Shown here in pieces: positions 35,009 through 42,681 of a stretch of 64,000 nucleotides of DNA; within the stretch, counting starts at the first letter, position 1; every line of letters starts with the position of its first letter. The DNA is from Lishizhenia sp965656535. Lineage in GTDB: Bacteria; Bacteroidota; Bacteroidia; Flavobacteriales_D; Crocinitomicaceae. The stretch is from the NCBI GenBank assembly GCA_965656535.1, contig CBFHKX010000004.1, positions 186,001 to 250,000 of the forward strand, in the 5' to 3' direction. The notes beneath the pieces were generated by a model. It was not told the origin of the DNA. It searched no databases and saw only the letters and a program-made list of their open reading frames with translations. The position numbers and the translations under genes are program-made.

Positions 35009-36301
35009 TTAAACATCTATTCCTTTTAACATTTTGTTCCAATATAATCGGGGTAAAATATATTTTTTTAACCACCATAATCTTCTGTGTTCTTTAGAAG
35101 AATCAAATATGAGCATTTGTTTTAGTTTTGGGTCTGGGGTAAAATTATTTTTATAATCAAACTCAGCTAAAACCATTTTGCCGTATCCTGTTACAAGTGG
35201 ACAAGAAGAGTATCCATTATAGATCTTGTCGGATAAACTTTCATTGTTGATTAGTCTGCTAATATTTTCAACAACAATAGGTACTTGTTTTCTGATTGCT
35301 GCTCCTGTTTTTGCTGTTGGTAACCCTGCAGCATCTCCAATTCCAAAAATACTTGGGTAGTTCATGTGTTGCATTGTGCCATGATCTACGTTTAACCAAC
35401 CACCGTCATTAGCTAATTCACTGTTCTTAATGAAATCTGGAGCCGTTTGCGGTGGAGCCAAATGAAGCATGTCAAAATGAATTCCATATAAGCCGTTGTC
35501 AAAATCTACCTGTATATCTTTTCTATTGAAATTAATTGTTTCGTCTGTAATCTTAGCCGATTTATCCTGCATAATTTCACAACCACCAGCCTTAGCATCT
35601 TTTGTGATCTCATACCAAGCAATTTTCTTAGATCCGTCTACTTTAACCAATTTGTGATGGTAACGAATGTTAATGTCTTTTTTATTGATTACCTCCATTA
35701 AGGTTTTTGCAATTGGCTTTACTCCAAAAATTAGACTTCCTGGAGTTGCAAATACCACGTTTGTTTTGTTTCTAACACCTGATTTTTGAAAATATTCGTC
35801 GGCTAAATACATTATTTTTTGTGGTGCACCTCCACATTTAATTGGTGTTGCAGGTTGCGTAAAAAGAGCAGTTCCACCTTTGAAATTTTTCAACACTTCT
35901 TTTGTGAAATTGGGGTTGGTGTAATTACTACAAACAACTCCTTTATCTAAAGCTTCTTCTAACCCTTCAACCAATGAAAGGTCTATTTTAATTCCTGGAG
36001 AAACTACTAAATAATCATAATTAATTTCTTTTCCAGAAGTGGTAATTACACTTTGATGCGCTGGCTGTATTTCTTTTGCAAATTCTTTGATCCAAGTCAC
36101 ACCTTTCGGCATAACCTCTTCCATTAATTTTTTAGTTTTATCGTAATCGTAAGCATTGGCGCCAACAAGTGTCCATGCCGGCTGATAGAAATGGAATTTT
36201 GCTGGTTCTAGTACCGTTACTTTGCAATTATCTTTTTTCAATAATTGTGCAGCGGTCATAATTCCACCTGTTCCTCCACCTATAATTAAAACGTGTTTCA
36301 T
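35009..36301 (-). CDS. sqr: Sulfide:quinone oxidoreductase (SQOR-like)
   Basis: A 430-residue FAD enzyme of the disulfide oxidoreductase fold that oxidises sulfide to a persulfide or polysulfide and passes electrons to quinone. The Rossmann motif IIGGGTGGIMTA starts at residue 5. The catalytic region TPIKCGGAPQKIMYL and the later SSCPLVTGYGKMVLAEFDY and LPRLYWNKMLKG closely follow mitochondrial-type (type II) SQOR. Three Cys stand out: GVVCSNY, IKCGGAP and SSCPLV. It associates peripherally with the inner membrane. It has its own operator (site B) and lies directly upstream of cydAB. Confidence 0.93.
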   Translation of the reverse strand: MKHVLIIGGGTGGIMTAAQLLKKDNCKVTVLEPAKFHFYQPAWTLVGANAYDYDKTKKLMEEVMPKGVTWIKEFAKEIQPAHQSVITTSGKEINYDYLVVSPGIKIDLSLVEGLEEALDKGVVCSNYTNPNFTKEVLKNFKGGTALFTQPATPIKCGGAPQKIMYLADEYFQKSGVRNKTNVVFATPGSLIFGVKPIAKTLMEVINKKDINIRYHHKLVKVDGSKKIAWYEITKDAKAGGCEIMQDKSAKITDETINFNRKDIQVDFDNGLYGIHFDMLHLAPPQTAPDFIKNSELANDGGWLNVDHGTMQHMNYPSIFGIGDAAGLPTAKTGAAIRKQVPIVVENISRLINNESLSDKIYNGYSSCPLVTGYGKMVLAEFDYKNNFTPDPKLKQMLIFDSSKEHRRLWWLKKYILPRLYWNKMLKGIDV

Positions 36302-36319
36302 AATTTTTAGTTTATGGTA

Positions 36320-36363
36320 TAAATGTCACTAAGTTTAGCCAAATGTTCAGTAACAAATGTTAC
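36320..36363 (-). promoter_or_regulatory. Crp/Fnr-type operator plus -7 element, site B (sqr)
   Basis: Minus strand palindrome GTAACATTTGTTAC (36363-36350), 22 bp, then GACATTTA (36327-36320), which keeps A2 and TTT of TAnnTTTG. This is the weakest -7 of the five but has identical spacing. The sqr ATG is at 36301. Confidence 0.7.
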
Positions 36364-36381
36364 ATTATCAGTTGCTTGCAC

Positions 36382-36606
36382 TTATACTTTTTCCTTTCTA
36401 ATCTTGAGTAGTAACGAGAGTAACAGCAATAAAAATGGTGTTCCATGCATGAAAAAGTCAAACCAATCCATAGGTTGCATACCAACGGCTCCACCAAGTA
36501 TCCATTTTATTTTTCCCCATAGATGAGGTTCTGGTGTAAATGGAGCTAATCCTAATGTTAAACTAGCAATTAAAAATAATGAGGTGTTTTCTTTTATAAA
36601 CTTCAT
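36382..36606 (-). CDS. Small two-span membrane protein
   Basis: A 74-residue protein with two hydrophobic segments (SLFLIASLTLGLAPF and GTPFLLLLLSLLL) linked by EPHLWGKIKWILGGAVGMQPMDWFD (quoted in part: WGKIKWILGGAVGM). I recognise the pattern as a recurrent flavobacterial small membrane protein without assigned function. Its start overlaps the methyltransferase stop by 4 nt, so it is translationally coupled to that gene. Confidence 0.75.
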   Translation of the reverse strand: MKFIKENTSLFLIASLTLGLAPFTPEPHLWGKIKWILGGAVGMQPMDWFDFFMHGTPFLLLLLSLLLKIRKEKV

Positions 36607-37199
36607 ATCTTCTCTGTAATCAATCTAATTACTTGTGCTTTGCCTTTGTGGAAATCTCCTTCGTTTAAGTCGACTGCGCATTCAGTCAGTTCAATTATTT
36701 GAGTAGAACTAAAATCGCTTCTTAGTTCATCCTCCGAAAATAGCATTTCTAATTTCTTTGGTCCACCTGAGTTTAACCCTAATTGTTTCTTAGAAAAACC
36801 TTCTAGAACAATTTTACCATTTGGTTTAAGCAATTCTAAGCACTTTTTAAAATACTTTGATCTTACTTCAGAAGGCAAGTGCGTGTAACAAAGAACAATC
36901 AAATCAAATTGAATATTTGAATTATAACTTTCAAATGAATCGATAGAATAGTTTATGACTACATTTTGTTTTTGAGCGAGTTGCAGTGCTTTTTCTTTCC
37001 CCTTCTCACTTGTGTCAAAAGCATAACTATCCCATCCCAATTTTGCTGCATATACTGCATTTCTGCCTTCTCCTTCTGCAGGAAATAAAGCTGTGCCTTT
37101 GTTGTCTATGGTATCTATAATTGATTTGAAAAAAACATTTGGTTCTTTTCCGTAAGCATATGCTGCTTTTTCATATCTGTCGTTCCAAAAATCGATCAT
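36603..37199 (-). CDS. Class I SAM-dependent methyltransferase, TehB-like
   Basis: A 198-residue cytoplasmic methyltransferase. It begins FWNDRYEKAAYAYGKEPN, the start typical of TehB/thiol-methyltransferase relatives. The SAM-binding motif is FPAEGEGRNAVYAAKLGW, with YAFDTSEKG and the motif IV region FDLIVLCYTHL. Relatives methylate tellurite, selenite or thiols; in a sulfide locus, thiol or sulfide methylation is a reasonable guess. It is the third gene of the cytochrome c / HMA / methyltransferase / small membrane protein run. Confidence 0.85.
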   Translation of the reverse strand: MIDFWNDRYEKAAYAYGKEPNVFFKSIIDTIDNKGTALFPAEGEGRNAVYAAKLGWDSYAFDTSEKGKEKALQLAQKQNVVINYSIDSFESYNSNIQFDLIVLCYTHLPSEVRSKYFKKCLELLKPNGKIVLEGFSKKQLGLNSGGPKKLEMLFSEDELRSDFSSTQIIELTECAVDLNEGDFHKGKAQVIRLITEKI

Positions 37200-37202
37200 C
37201 TT

Positions 37203-37469
37203 TTACTGCGTTATTTTTCCAACAGAACAACTTAGCATAGACTTCGCTTTTTTTCTCAATGAATTTGCTTCTGTTTCCTCTGGATATCCAAGTGAAGATA
37301 GTTTTTCTTTTACTTCGTTCATTTGTGATGGGTTTTTCAATTCAACCATTACAGACGAATTTGCTATGTTCACTTCAACAGAATTCACACAGTCCATACT
37401 GCTTATTTTCTTTGAGATAGTTGACGCACAACCACCGCACTTTAAGTTTTGTATTGTAATTTCTTGCAT
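37203..37469 (-). CDS. Heavy-metal-associated (HMA) domain protein
   Basis: An 88-residue CopZ-like protein. Metal-binding CGGC (residues 12-15 in IQNLKCGGCASTI) is followed by the usual SVEVNIANSSVMVEL strand and a C-terminal extension with another Cys (SMLSCSVGKITQ). It would bind Cu(I) or another soft metal in the cytoplasm. Gaps of 3-4 bp to both neighbours show a tight operon with the cytochrome c and methyltransferase. Confidence 0.88.
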   Translation of the reverse strand: MQEITIQNLKCGGCASTISKKISSMDCVNSVEVNIANSSVMVELKNPSQMNEVKEKLSSLGYPEETEANSLRKKAKSMLSCSVGKITQ

Positions 37470-37473
37470 GTTT

Positions 37474-37929
37474 TTAAAATTTTCCTTCGTGCTTTTCCTC
37501 CCAGTGTTTCGGGAGCCATTTAGGGTAGGGAAGAGCAGTGTGATATACGTAATTTGCTATGCTTTTTGCTTCTTCTGTTGTTAATATAATCTTTGGCATT
37601 AGTCCAAACTTGTGGGTTGGACCAATTGCTTCTTTTTCTGTTGGATTGAGTATAAACGCACTGAATTTAGAAAGAAAAAGTTCTTTAGAAGTATATGTTT
37701 TTTTGTACTTTTTTTTAATTGCTGCTAAAGGAGGTGCTATAATGTTATCATGACTCTCACTTTTAGGATCATGGCAACTATAGCATTTCTGCTCCACAAG
37801 AAGTTGAACTGGATTTGATTCGATCAAAGGTGCATCAAAATGCTGTTTATTAGTTTCAAAGGAAGTTTCCTGTTGAGTAGTACAACTGAAAAGTGAAAGT
37901 ACGAAGAGTATATACAAGATTGTTCTCAT
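37474..37929 (-). CDS. Monohaem cytochrome c lipoprotein
   Basis: A 151-residue lipoprotein with lipobox LSLFSC (lipidated Cys about residue 16) and a single CYSCH haem-binding motif near residue 49. An axial Met is likely in the C-terminal segment FGLMPKIILT, followed by a final helix (EEAKSIANYVYHT) typical of small class I cytochromes c. It would shuttle electrons at the periplasmic face. It is the first gene of a four-gene run and lies 148 bp after the rhodanese gene. Confidence 0.88.
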   Translation of the reverse strand: MRTILYILFVLSLFSCTTQQETSFETNKQHFDAPLIESNPVQLLVEQKCYSCHDPKSESHDNIIAPPLAAIKKKYKKTYTSKELFLSKFSAFILNPTEKEAIGPTHKFGLMPKIILTTEEAKSIANYVYHTALPYPKWLPKHWEEKHEGKF

Positions 37930-37982
37930 CTTATTTTTATTACATTTCTTGAATCCTCCTTTGAATTATGTGCAAAACAATA

Positions 37983-38096
37983 CTATTTGGAAGTCTTGTA
38001 TTGTTCGTAAGTTTGCTCTATAAAGCCCATGATTCGCAGGGAGAATTCAGAAATGTTGATGTATATGAAAGCGTATTTTAGTTTATGTTTTGCCAA
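37983..38096 (-). CDS. Possible 37-aa small protein between rhodanese and cytochrome c genes
   Basis: A TTG start overlapping the rhodanese 3' end opens a frame of 37 residues ending SLRIMGFIEQTYEQYKTSK (C-terminal part shown); an internal ATG would give only 15 residues. The composition looks protein-like, but the length is short enough to arise by chance. Confidence 0.25.
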   Translation of the reverse strand: MAKHKLKYAFIYINISEFSLRIMGFIEQTYEQYKTSK

Positions 38097-38377
38097 GCAC
38101 CTGCGTTGTACGCCGTTATGCCAGCATTCTGAAGAATACCTTGTGCTTGACCAGCTCTAGCTCCAGATCTACAGACTAAAATAACTTCTTTTCCTTTTAG
38201 TTTATTTAGACTATTAGCTATGTTTTGTAAAGGAATATTTGTACTTCCTTTTACGTGTCCGCCGTTAAATTCTCCTGGAGACCGAACATCAATAACCAAT
38301 GCTCCATTTTTTATTTTTTCTGTATAGTCTACTGCTGAAGCCGTAGATCTGTTAAATAGTGAATCAAAAAATCCCAT
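38078..38377 (-). CDS. Single-domain rhodanese
   Basis: A 99-residue sulfurtransferase. It has the DVRSPGEFNGGHVKGSTNIPL motif (CH2A-like, quoted in part) and the active-site loop VCRSGARAGQ with catalytic Cys at about residue 69. It would accept persulfide sulfur from the pathway. It follows the persulfide dioxygenase fusion gene by 18 bp and is under the same operator (site C). Confidence 0.92.
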   Translation of the reverse strand: MGFFDSLFNRSTASAVDYTEKIKNGALVIDVRSPGEFNGGHVKGSTNIPLQNIANSLNKLKGKEVILVCRSGARAGQAQGILQNAGITAYNAGAWQNIN

Positions 38378-38395
38378 TTTATTAGTTTTTATTTA

Positions 38396-39805
38396 TTAAA
38401 GTGTAGAAGGACAAACGAAGTTACTTACTGGAATTTCAGTCTCTTTAATTGCTGCAAATCCTCCTTCTATATTCACTAAATTGTGAATTCCTCTTGATTT
38501 TAATATTGAGATGGCAATCATAGAACGATAACCTCCTGCACAGTGAATGAAATTCTTTTCATTTGGTTTAAATGTGCTTAAGAAATCATTGATGTTATCT
38601 AAAGGAGTGTTCTCTGCATCAATCACGTGTTCAGATTTATACTCACTTTCTTTTCTTACGTCAAAGATGGATAGCGTATTTTCTTTTACTGCAGTTTCAA
38701 AGCTTTTTGCACTAAGGTTTTCAACAGTATCTATTTCTTTTCCAGAAGCTGCCCAAGTAGAAAAACCTCCTTTTAAATACCCTAGAATATTGTCAAATCC
38801 AACTCTAGATAAACGTGTTATTGTTTCTTCTACTAATTCTTCTTCTGTAATTAAAAGAATAGGTTGATTAATGTCTGCAATTAATGCACCAACCCATGGA
38901 GCGAAACCTCCGTCTAATCCTATAAAAATAGAGTTAGGAACGTGTCCATTAGCAAATTCAGCTTGATTTCTTACGTCTAACATTACGGCTCCTGTTTCAT
39001 TAGCAGCAGTTTCAAATGCTTCAGCAGACAATGCAGTACTTCCTTGTTCTAAAACCTTGTCTATTGCTTTGTACCCTTTTTTATTAAGCATTACATTCAT
39101 TGGGAAATAAGCCGGCGGAGCCATTAATCCATCTGTTACCTCTTTAATGAACTCTTCGCGTGTCATGTCTGCACGCAGTGCGTAATTACTTTCTTTTTGT
39201 TCGCCTATAGAACCAACTGTTTCTTTACTCATGTTTTTACCACATGCACTTCCGGCTCCATGACCAGGATATACGATTGTAGCATCTGGTAAAGTCATTA
39301 TTTTATTTCTTAAGCTATCAAATAATGTACTTGCTAGCTCTTCTTGCGTCATATTTGCTGCTTTTTGCGCTAAATCTGGTCTACCAACATCTCCTAAGAA
39401 TAATGTATCTCCACTAAAAATAGCATGCTCTTTACCTTCTTCATCGAGTAAAAGGTAAGTTGTACTCTCCATAGTATGTCCTGGAGTATGCAGTACTTTT
39501 ATTGAAACGTTTCCAAGTTTGAAAATCTGTTCGTCTTTAGCAATGATTGCATCAAAATCTGGTGCAGCATTTGGGCCATAAATAATTGGAGCACCCGTTT
39601 CCTCAGAAAGAGTTACGTGTCCTGAAACGAAGTCTGCATGAAAGTGCGTTTCCAAAATGTATTTAATTTTAGCATTTCTGTTGTTCGCCAAATCAATGTA
39701 TGGTTGTACTTCTCTTAATGGATCAATAATAGCTACTTCTCCATTGCTTTCTACATAATATGCACCTTGTGCTAAACATCCTGTGTAAATTTGTTCTATT
39801 TTCAT
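38396..39805 (-). CDS. Persulfide dioxygenase (ETHE1-like MBL) fused to two rhodanese domains
   Basis: A 469-residue cytoplasmic enzyme. The MBL part (1-~250) has THFHADFVSGH, TPGHTMEST, SGDTLFLGDVGRPDL and YPGHGAGSACG, matching ETHE1-type iron persulfide dioxygenases that convert glutathione persulfide to sulfite. Two rhodanese domains follow: the first (~265-360) has ILLITEEE in place of the Cys loop and is probably inactive, the second (~370-465) keeps the Cys in FIHCAGGYRS. The expected sulfite product fits the TauE/SafE exporter encoded upstream. Operator C lies 54 bp upstream of the ATG. Confidence 0.93.
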   Translation of the reverse strand: MKIEQIYTGCLAQGAYYVESNGEVAIIDPLREVQPYIDLANNRNAKIKYILETHFHADFVSGHVTLSEETGAPIIYGPNAAPDFDAIIAKDEQIFKLGNVSIKVLHTPGHTMESTTYLLLDEEGKEHAIFSGDTLFLGDVGRPDLAQKAANMTQEELASTLFDSLRNKIMTLPDATIVYPGHGAGSACGKNMSKETVGSIGEQKESNYALRADMTREEFIKEVTDGLMAPPAYFPMNVMLNKKGYKAIDKVLEQGSTALSAEAFETAANETGAVMLDVRNQAEFANGHVPNSIFIGLDGGFAPWVGALIADINQPILLITEEELVEETITRLSRVGFDNILGYLKGGFSTWAASGKEIDTVENLSAKSFETAVKENTLSIFDVRKESEYKSEHVIDAENTPLDNINDFLSTFKPNEKNFIHCAGGYRSMIAISILKSRGIHNLVNIEGGFAAIKETEIPVSNFVCPSTL

Positions 39806-39828
39806 CTTTTTATATTTTTTATTTTCTT

Positions 39829-39872
39829 CAAAATTAAGGTCTTGTTGTTTGATTTACAGTAACAAATGTTAC
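39829..39872 (-). promoter_or_regulatory. Crp/Fnr-type operator plus -7 element, site C (persulfide dioxygenase operon)
   Basis: Minus strand palindrome GTAACATTTGTTAC (39872-39859), 22 bp, then a perfect -7 TAATTTTG (39836-39829). Same architecture as the other four sites. Confidence 0.82.
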
Positions 39873-39890
39873 GTGAGTAATTCATTTATC

Positions 39891-40733
39891 TCAGTTTTCT
39901 TTAATAGGAAATGTAAGAATAGGATGAAAAACATTATTCACAATATCATCGGTTATGCTGTGTCTGAAAAATTTAGAAAAACCAGATCTTTGATGTGTAC
40001 CAAGTGCTATGAGGTCAATATCTTTTTCTGCACAGAATTTAGATACTCCATGCTCTACACTTTGGTCTTCGTAGAAATGAATTTCGTATTTATTTAGCTC
40101 GTTTTTCTCTGCAAAATTCTCAATTGTTTTTGTAATTTCTTCCTTAGAGCGTATTTGCCTTTTCGTAAGTATTTTTAGTAAAATAAGCGTGGAGTCAAAT
40201 ATAGATTGAACTTTTTTAAGCGTATCTAACTGATAATTTTCAGGTTCCAAAAAGTCGCTCACAAAGGCAATTTTGTCTACATTTAAATTCGAACGATCAC
40301 ATTTCAACGTAATAATTGGAATACTAGAGTGGTTAATCAGAAACTCTGCGTGAGATTGATGAGAGAATAAGGTCTGACTATAATTGCCATTTGTTCCCAT
40401 AACAATTAAGTCGATCTCTTCATTCTTAGTACAATTAAGAATGGCTTGGTTTATATTTCCGATCACTGAAATTTGTTTCGAAATTTGCTTTTTGTTTTCA
40501 GCAAACTTATCTAACTGTTCCTGAAGTAAAACTTGTTTTTGTTTTAACACAGTGTAGTCAGATTCTCCGTCTTCAATAAAGTTTCCGTTGGCGTCAAATA
40601 ATGTATTTTGAGGAGCCATTACTACAGAAAGTAAAATGATTTGTGCATCGTTAGATTCTGCAATTTTACTGGCAATTGTGTATGCATAATCGCCTAGTAC
40701 TGTTAAATCGGTTGGGACAAGTATCTTTTTCAT
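39891..40733 (-). CDS. Tandem-domain universal stress protein
   Basis: A 280-residue protein with two Usp domains. The first (1-~145) has KILVPTDLTVLGDYAY at its start and VMGTNGNYSQTLF, the second ends with IALGTHQRSGFSKFFRHSITDDIVNNV. The G-x-x-G-x(9)-G-S/T ATP-binding pattern is approximate. It follows the TauE gene by 11 bp. Usp proteins of this layout are common in stress and anaerobic loci of Bacteroidetes; the biochemical role is not defined. Confidence 0.88.
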   Translation of the reverse strand: MKKILVPTDLTVLGDYAYTIASKIAESNDAQIILLSVVMAPQNTLFDANGNFIEDGESDYTVLKQKQVLLQEQLDKFAENKKQISKQISVIGNINQAILNCTKNEEIDLIVMGTNGNYSQTLFSHQSHAEFLINHSSIPIITLKCDRSNLNVDKIAFVSDFLEPENYQLDTLKKVQSIFDSTLILLKILTKRQIRSKEEITKTIENFAEKNELNKYEIHFYEDQSVEHGVSKFCAEKDIDLIALGTHQRSGFSKFFRHSITDDIVNNVFHPILTFPIKEN

Positions 40734-40744
40734 TTTTAATAATT

Positions 40745-41548
40745 TTATAGAAATAATTCTTTAAGTACGATGTAAACACCCATTAACAAAACAAACCATC
40801 CAAATCCTTTTTTGAGTTTCTTCCCATCTATGAAATTTGAGAGATAAATTCCTAGGAAAATACCAACAACAGAAAGAGCAGTAAAAGACAGTAAGAAAGT
40901 CCAGTCTAAAGTTATGTTTTGAACATCTCCAATAAAGCCGATAAGTGATTTAATGGCTATAATCATCAGCGATGTTGCCACCGCTTTTTTCATAGGTAGT
41001 TTTGCTAATAAAACCAATGCTGGGATAATTAAGAAACCTCCGCCAGCTCCAACAATTCCTGTCAAAAAACCAACAAAAACTCCTTCTACTATTATCATAG
41101 GGTAGTTGTAGCTTATTTCAGTTTCGGTTTCTTCTTCTTGATTCTTTCTACCTTTAATCATAAAGAAAGCAGCTAGTAACATGATTATCGCAAAGAATAC
41201 CATTATTCCTATATCTTTCGTGACTTCAAAATTATTAAAAGTAAAAAGTTCGTCAGGTATTGCGGGTACTACGAATCTTCTGGTTAGATAAACGGCAATA
41301 AAGGCAGGAATAGCAAAAACGATTCCTGTTCTGTAATCAACCATTTTTTTCTGTGCATTTCTAAAGGTTCCTACTAGTGCAGCACTACCTACCACAAATA
41401 ATGAATATGCCGTAGCTAAAACGGGGTCTATACTCAAAACATAAACAAAGATGGGTACGGTTAGAATTGATCCGCCACCACCTATTAAGCCTAAAACTAC
41501 ACCTATTATTAGTGCTCCTAAAAATCCAATGATTTCAATTAATTCCAT
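40745..41548 (-). CDS. Sulfite exporter TauE/SafE family protein
   Basis: A 267-residue inner-membrane protein with about eight spans. The family's glycine-rich half-repeats are visible: GVVLGLIGGGGSILTVPIFVYVL near the start and GFLTGIVGAGGGFLIIPALVLL in the second half (both quoted for position). It probably exports sulfite made by the persulfide dioxygenase. It is the first gene of an operon with the Usp gene, under operator D. Confidence 0.9.
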   Translation of the reverse strand: MELIEIIGFLGALIIGVVLGLIGGGGSILTVPIFVYVLSIDPVLATAYSLFVVGSAALVGTFRNAQKKMVDYRTGIVFAIPAFIAVYLTRRFVVPAIPDELFTFNNFEVTKDIGIMVFFAIIMLLAAFFMIKGRKNQEEETETEISYNYPMIIVEGVFVGFLTGIVGAGGGFLIIPALVLLAKLPMKKAVATSLMIIAIKSLIGFIGDVQNITLDWTFLLSFTALSVVGIFLGIYLSNFIDGKKLKKGFGWFVLLMGVYIVLKELFL

Positions 41549-41564
41549 TTTCTTAATTTTTAAA

Positions 41565-41608
41565 CAAAGGAATAGAATTGTCTTGCAGTTTACAGTTACA
41601 ATTGTTAC
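41565..41608 (-). promoter_or_regulatory. Crp/Fnr-type operator plus -7 element, site D (tauE operon)
   Basis: Minus strand GTAACAATTGTAAC (41608-41595), one base off the palindrome in its right arm, 22 bp, then TTCCTTTG (41572-41565), one mismatch from TAnnTTTG. It lies directly after the crp-operon terminator. Confidence 0.75.
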
Positions 41609-41610
41609 AT

Positions 41611-41645
41611 AAAAAAAAGAGTATCATTTCTAATACTCTTTTTTC
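41611..41645 (-). terminator. Terminator after the Crp/Fnr gene
   Basis: Stem AGAGTAT / ATACTCT, extended by A-T pairs, with a T-run on the minus-strand side; separates the crp unit from the tauE promoter. Confidence 0.75.
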
Positions 41646-41668
41646 ATTTTGGTGATTTTGGGTGGTTA

Positions 41669-42313
41669 TTAATATTCTATCACCATTATTTTGTTTCGTC
41701 CTAATTCTATCTTACCTTCTTTTTCTAATGTTTTTAGGAGTCTTGATATTACCACGCGTGAAGTGTGTAAATCATATGCAATATCTTGATGAGAAAGCTC
41801 TAAAACAGTAGTTTTTCTAATCATTACTTGGTCTTTAATGTATTTTGATAAGCGATCCTGCATATTGCTAAATGCTAAGTTATCTACAGTATCTAATAAT
41901 TCATTGAATCTATTGTTGTAGCTTTCAAAAACGAAAGACATCCAAGTATCGTACTTTTTTGTCCATTCTTTCATTTTTTGAACGGGTACAAGTAAGAAAG
42001 TAACATCAGTTTCAGCTATCGCTTTAATGCTCGACTTTTGCTCGCCTAAACAACAAGTCATTGTCATGGTACACGTATCTCCTAGTTCTAAATAATAGAG
42101 CGCAAGTTCATCTCCATCGTTGTCTTGTCTTGATATCTTTATAGCGCCAGAAAGCATTAACGGCATTCCTTTAATGGTTTGCTGATAATTAATAATTACC
42201 TCACCTTCTTTAGCTTCCATTAATTTACCTACTTCCGCTATTTCTTGAAGTAATTCTTTTTCAAATATAAACCCGTAATTGGTTTGGAGTAATTCTGCTG
42301 TTTTATTATTCAT
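41669..42313 (-). CDS. Crp/Fnr-family transcriptional regulator with cysteine cluster
   Basis: A 214-residue regulator. The cNMP-binding-like beta-roll (about 20-120) contains GDTCTMTMTCCLG with Cys81, Cys87 and Cys88, unusual for cAMP sensors and suggestive of redox, metal or persulfide sensing. The dimerisation helix follows, and the DNA-binding winged HTH is LSHQDIAYDLHTSRVVISRLLKTLE (about 173-197, quoted for position). Its start overlaps the DUF983 stop by 4 nt. It is the natural candidate to bind the five GTAAC-N4-GTTAC palindromes of this island, including the one upstream of its own operon. Confidence 0.92.
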   Translation of the reverse strand: MNNKTAELLQTNYGFIFEKELLQEIAEVGKLMEAKEGEVIINYQQTIKGMPLMLSGAIKISRQDNDGDELALYYLELGDTCTMTMTCCLGEQKSSIKAIAETDVTFLLVPVQKMKEWTKKYDTWMSFVFESYNNRFNELLDTVDNLAFSNMQDRLSKYIKDQVMIRKTTVLELSHQDIAYDLHTSRVVISRLLKTLEKEGKIELGRNKIMVIEY

Positions 42314-42669
42314 TTTTTTTTATATCGGATAAAGAAATTAGCCCAAATTATTTTAGATAAGGGATACATAAAAGGCGCAGCTACAAGCAGTCCTATTAAT
42401 ATAGCATAAATTTGAGTTTCAAAAGATAGGTTATCAAAGAAAAGGTTGCAAGAGGTCCAAACGGTTACAAAAACAGCTACGCTCAATGCGTAAACTACGT
42501 AATAAGAGCCTTGATAAAAACCGGGTTCTAAAGAGTATTTACTGTTGCATTTCGGACATTTTTCTTTTACAGTTGCTTTAAATGCATTGCCCTCGAAAAA
42601 ATCGCCTTCATGACAAGTAGGACATTTTAGTTTAAAAATGCTATACAATTTGCTTCCTTTCTTAAACAT
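42310..42669 (-). CDS. DUF983 domain protein
   Basis: A 119-residue protein with a four-Cys zinc-ribbon-like segment (LKCPTCHEGDFF and KCPKCNSKY) followed by LEPGFYQGSYYVVYALSVAVF (quoted for position) and a second membrane span. The ATG giving MFKKGSKLYS is chosen; a TTG 15 bp upstream would lie inside the mapped -7 element. It is translationally coupled (ATGA) to the Crp/Fnr gene. Function unknown. Confidence 0.9.
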   Translation of the reverse strand: MFKKGSKLYSIFKLKCPTCHEGDFFEGNAFKATVKEKCPKCNSKYSLEPGFYQGSYYVVYALSVAVFVTVWTSCNLFFDNLSFETQIYAILIGLLVAAPFMYPLSKIIWANFFIRYKKK

Positions 42670-42681
42670 GCTTTTTTCTGT

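Noticed and set aside
36411..36424. GTAACGAGAGTAAC, resembling the Crp/Fnr-type palindrome.
   Set aside because: Its right half is in direct rather than inverted orientation, it lies inside the small membrane protein gene, and no TAnnTTTG occurs 22 bp away on either strand.
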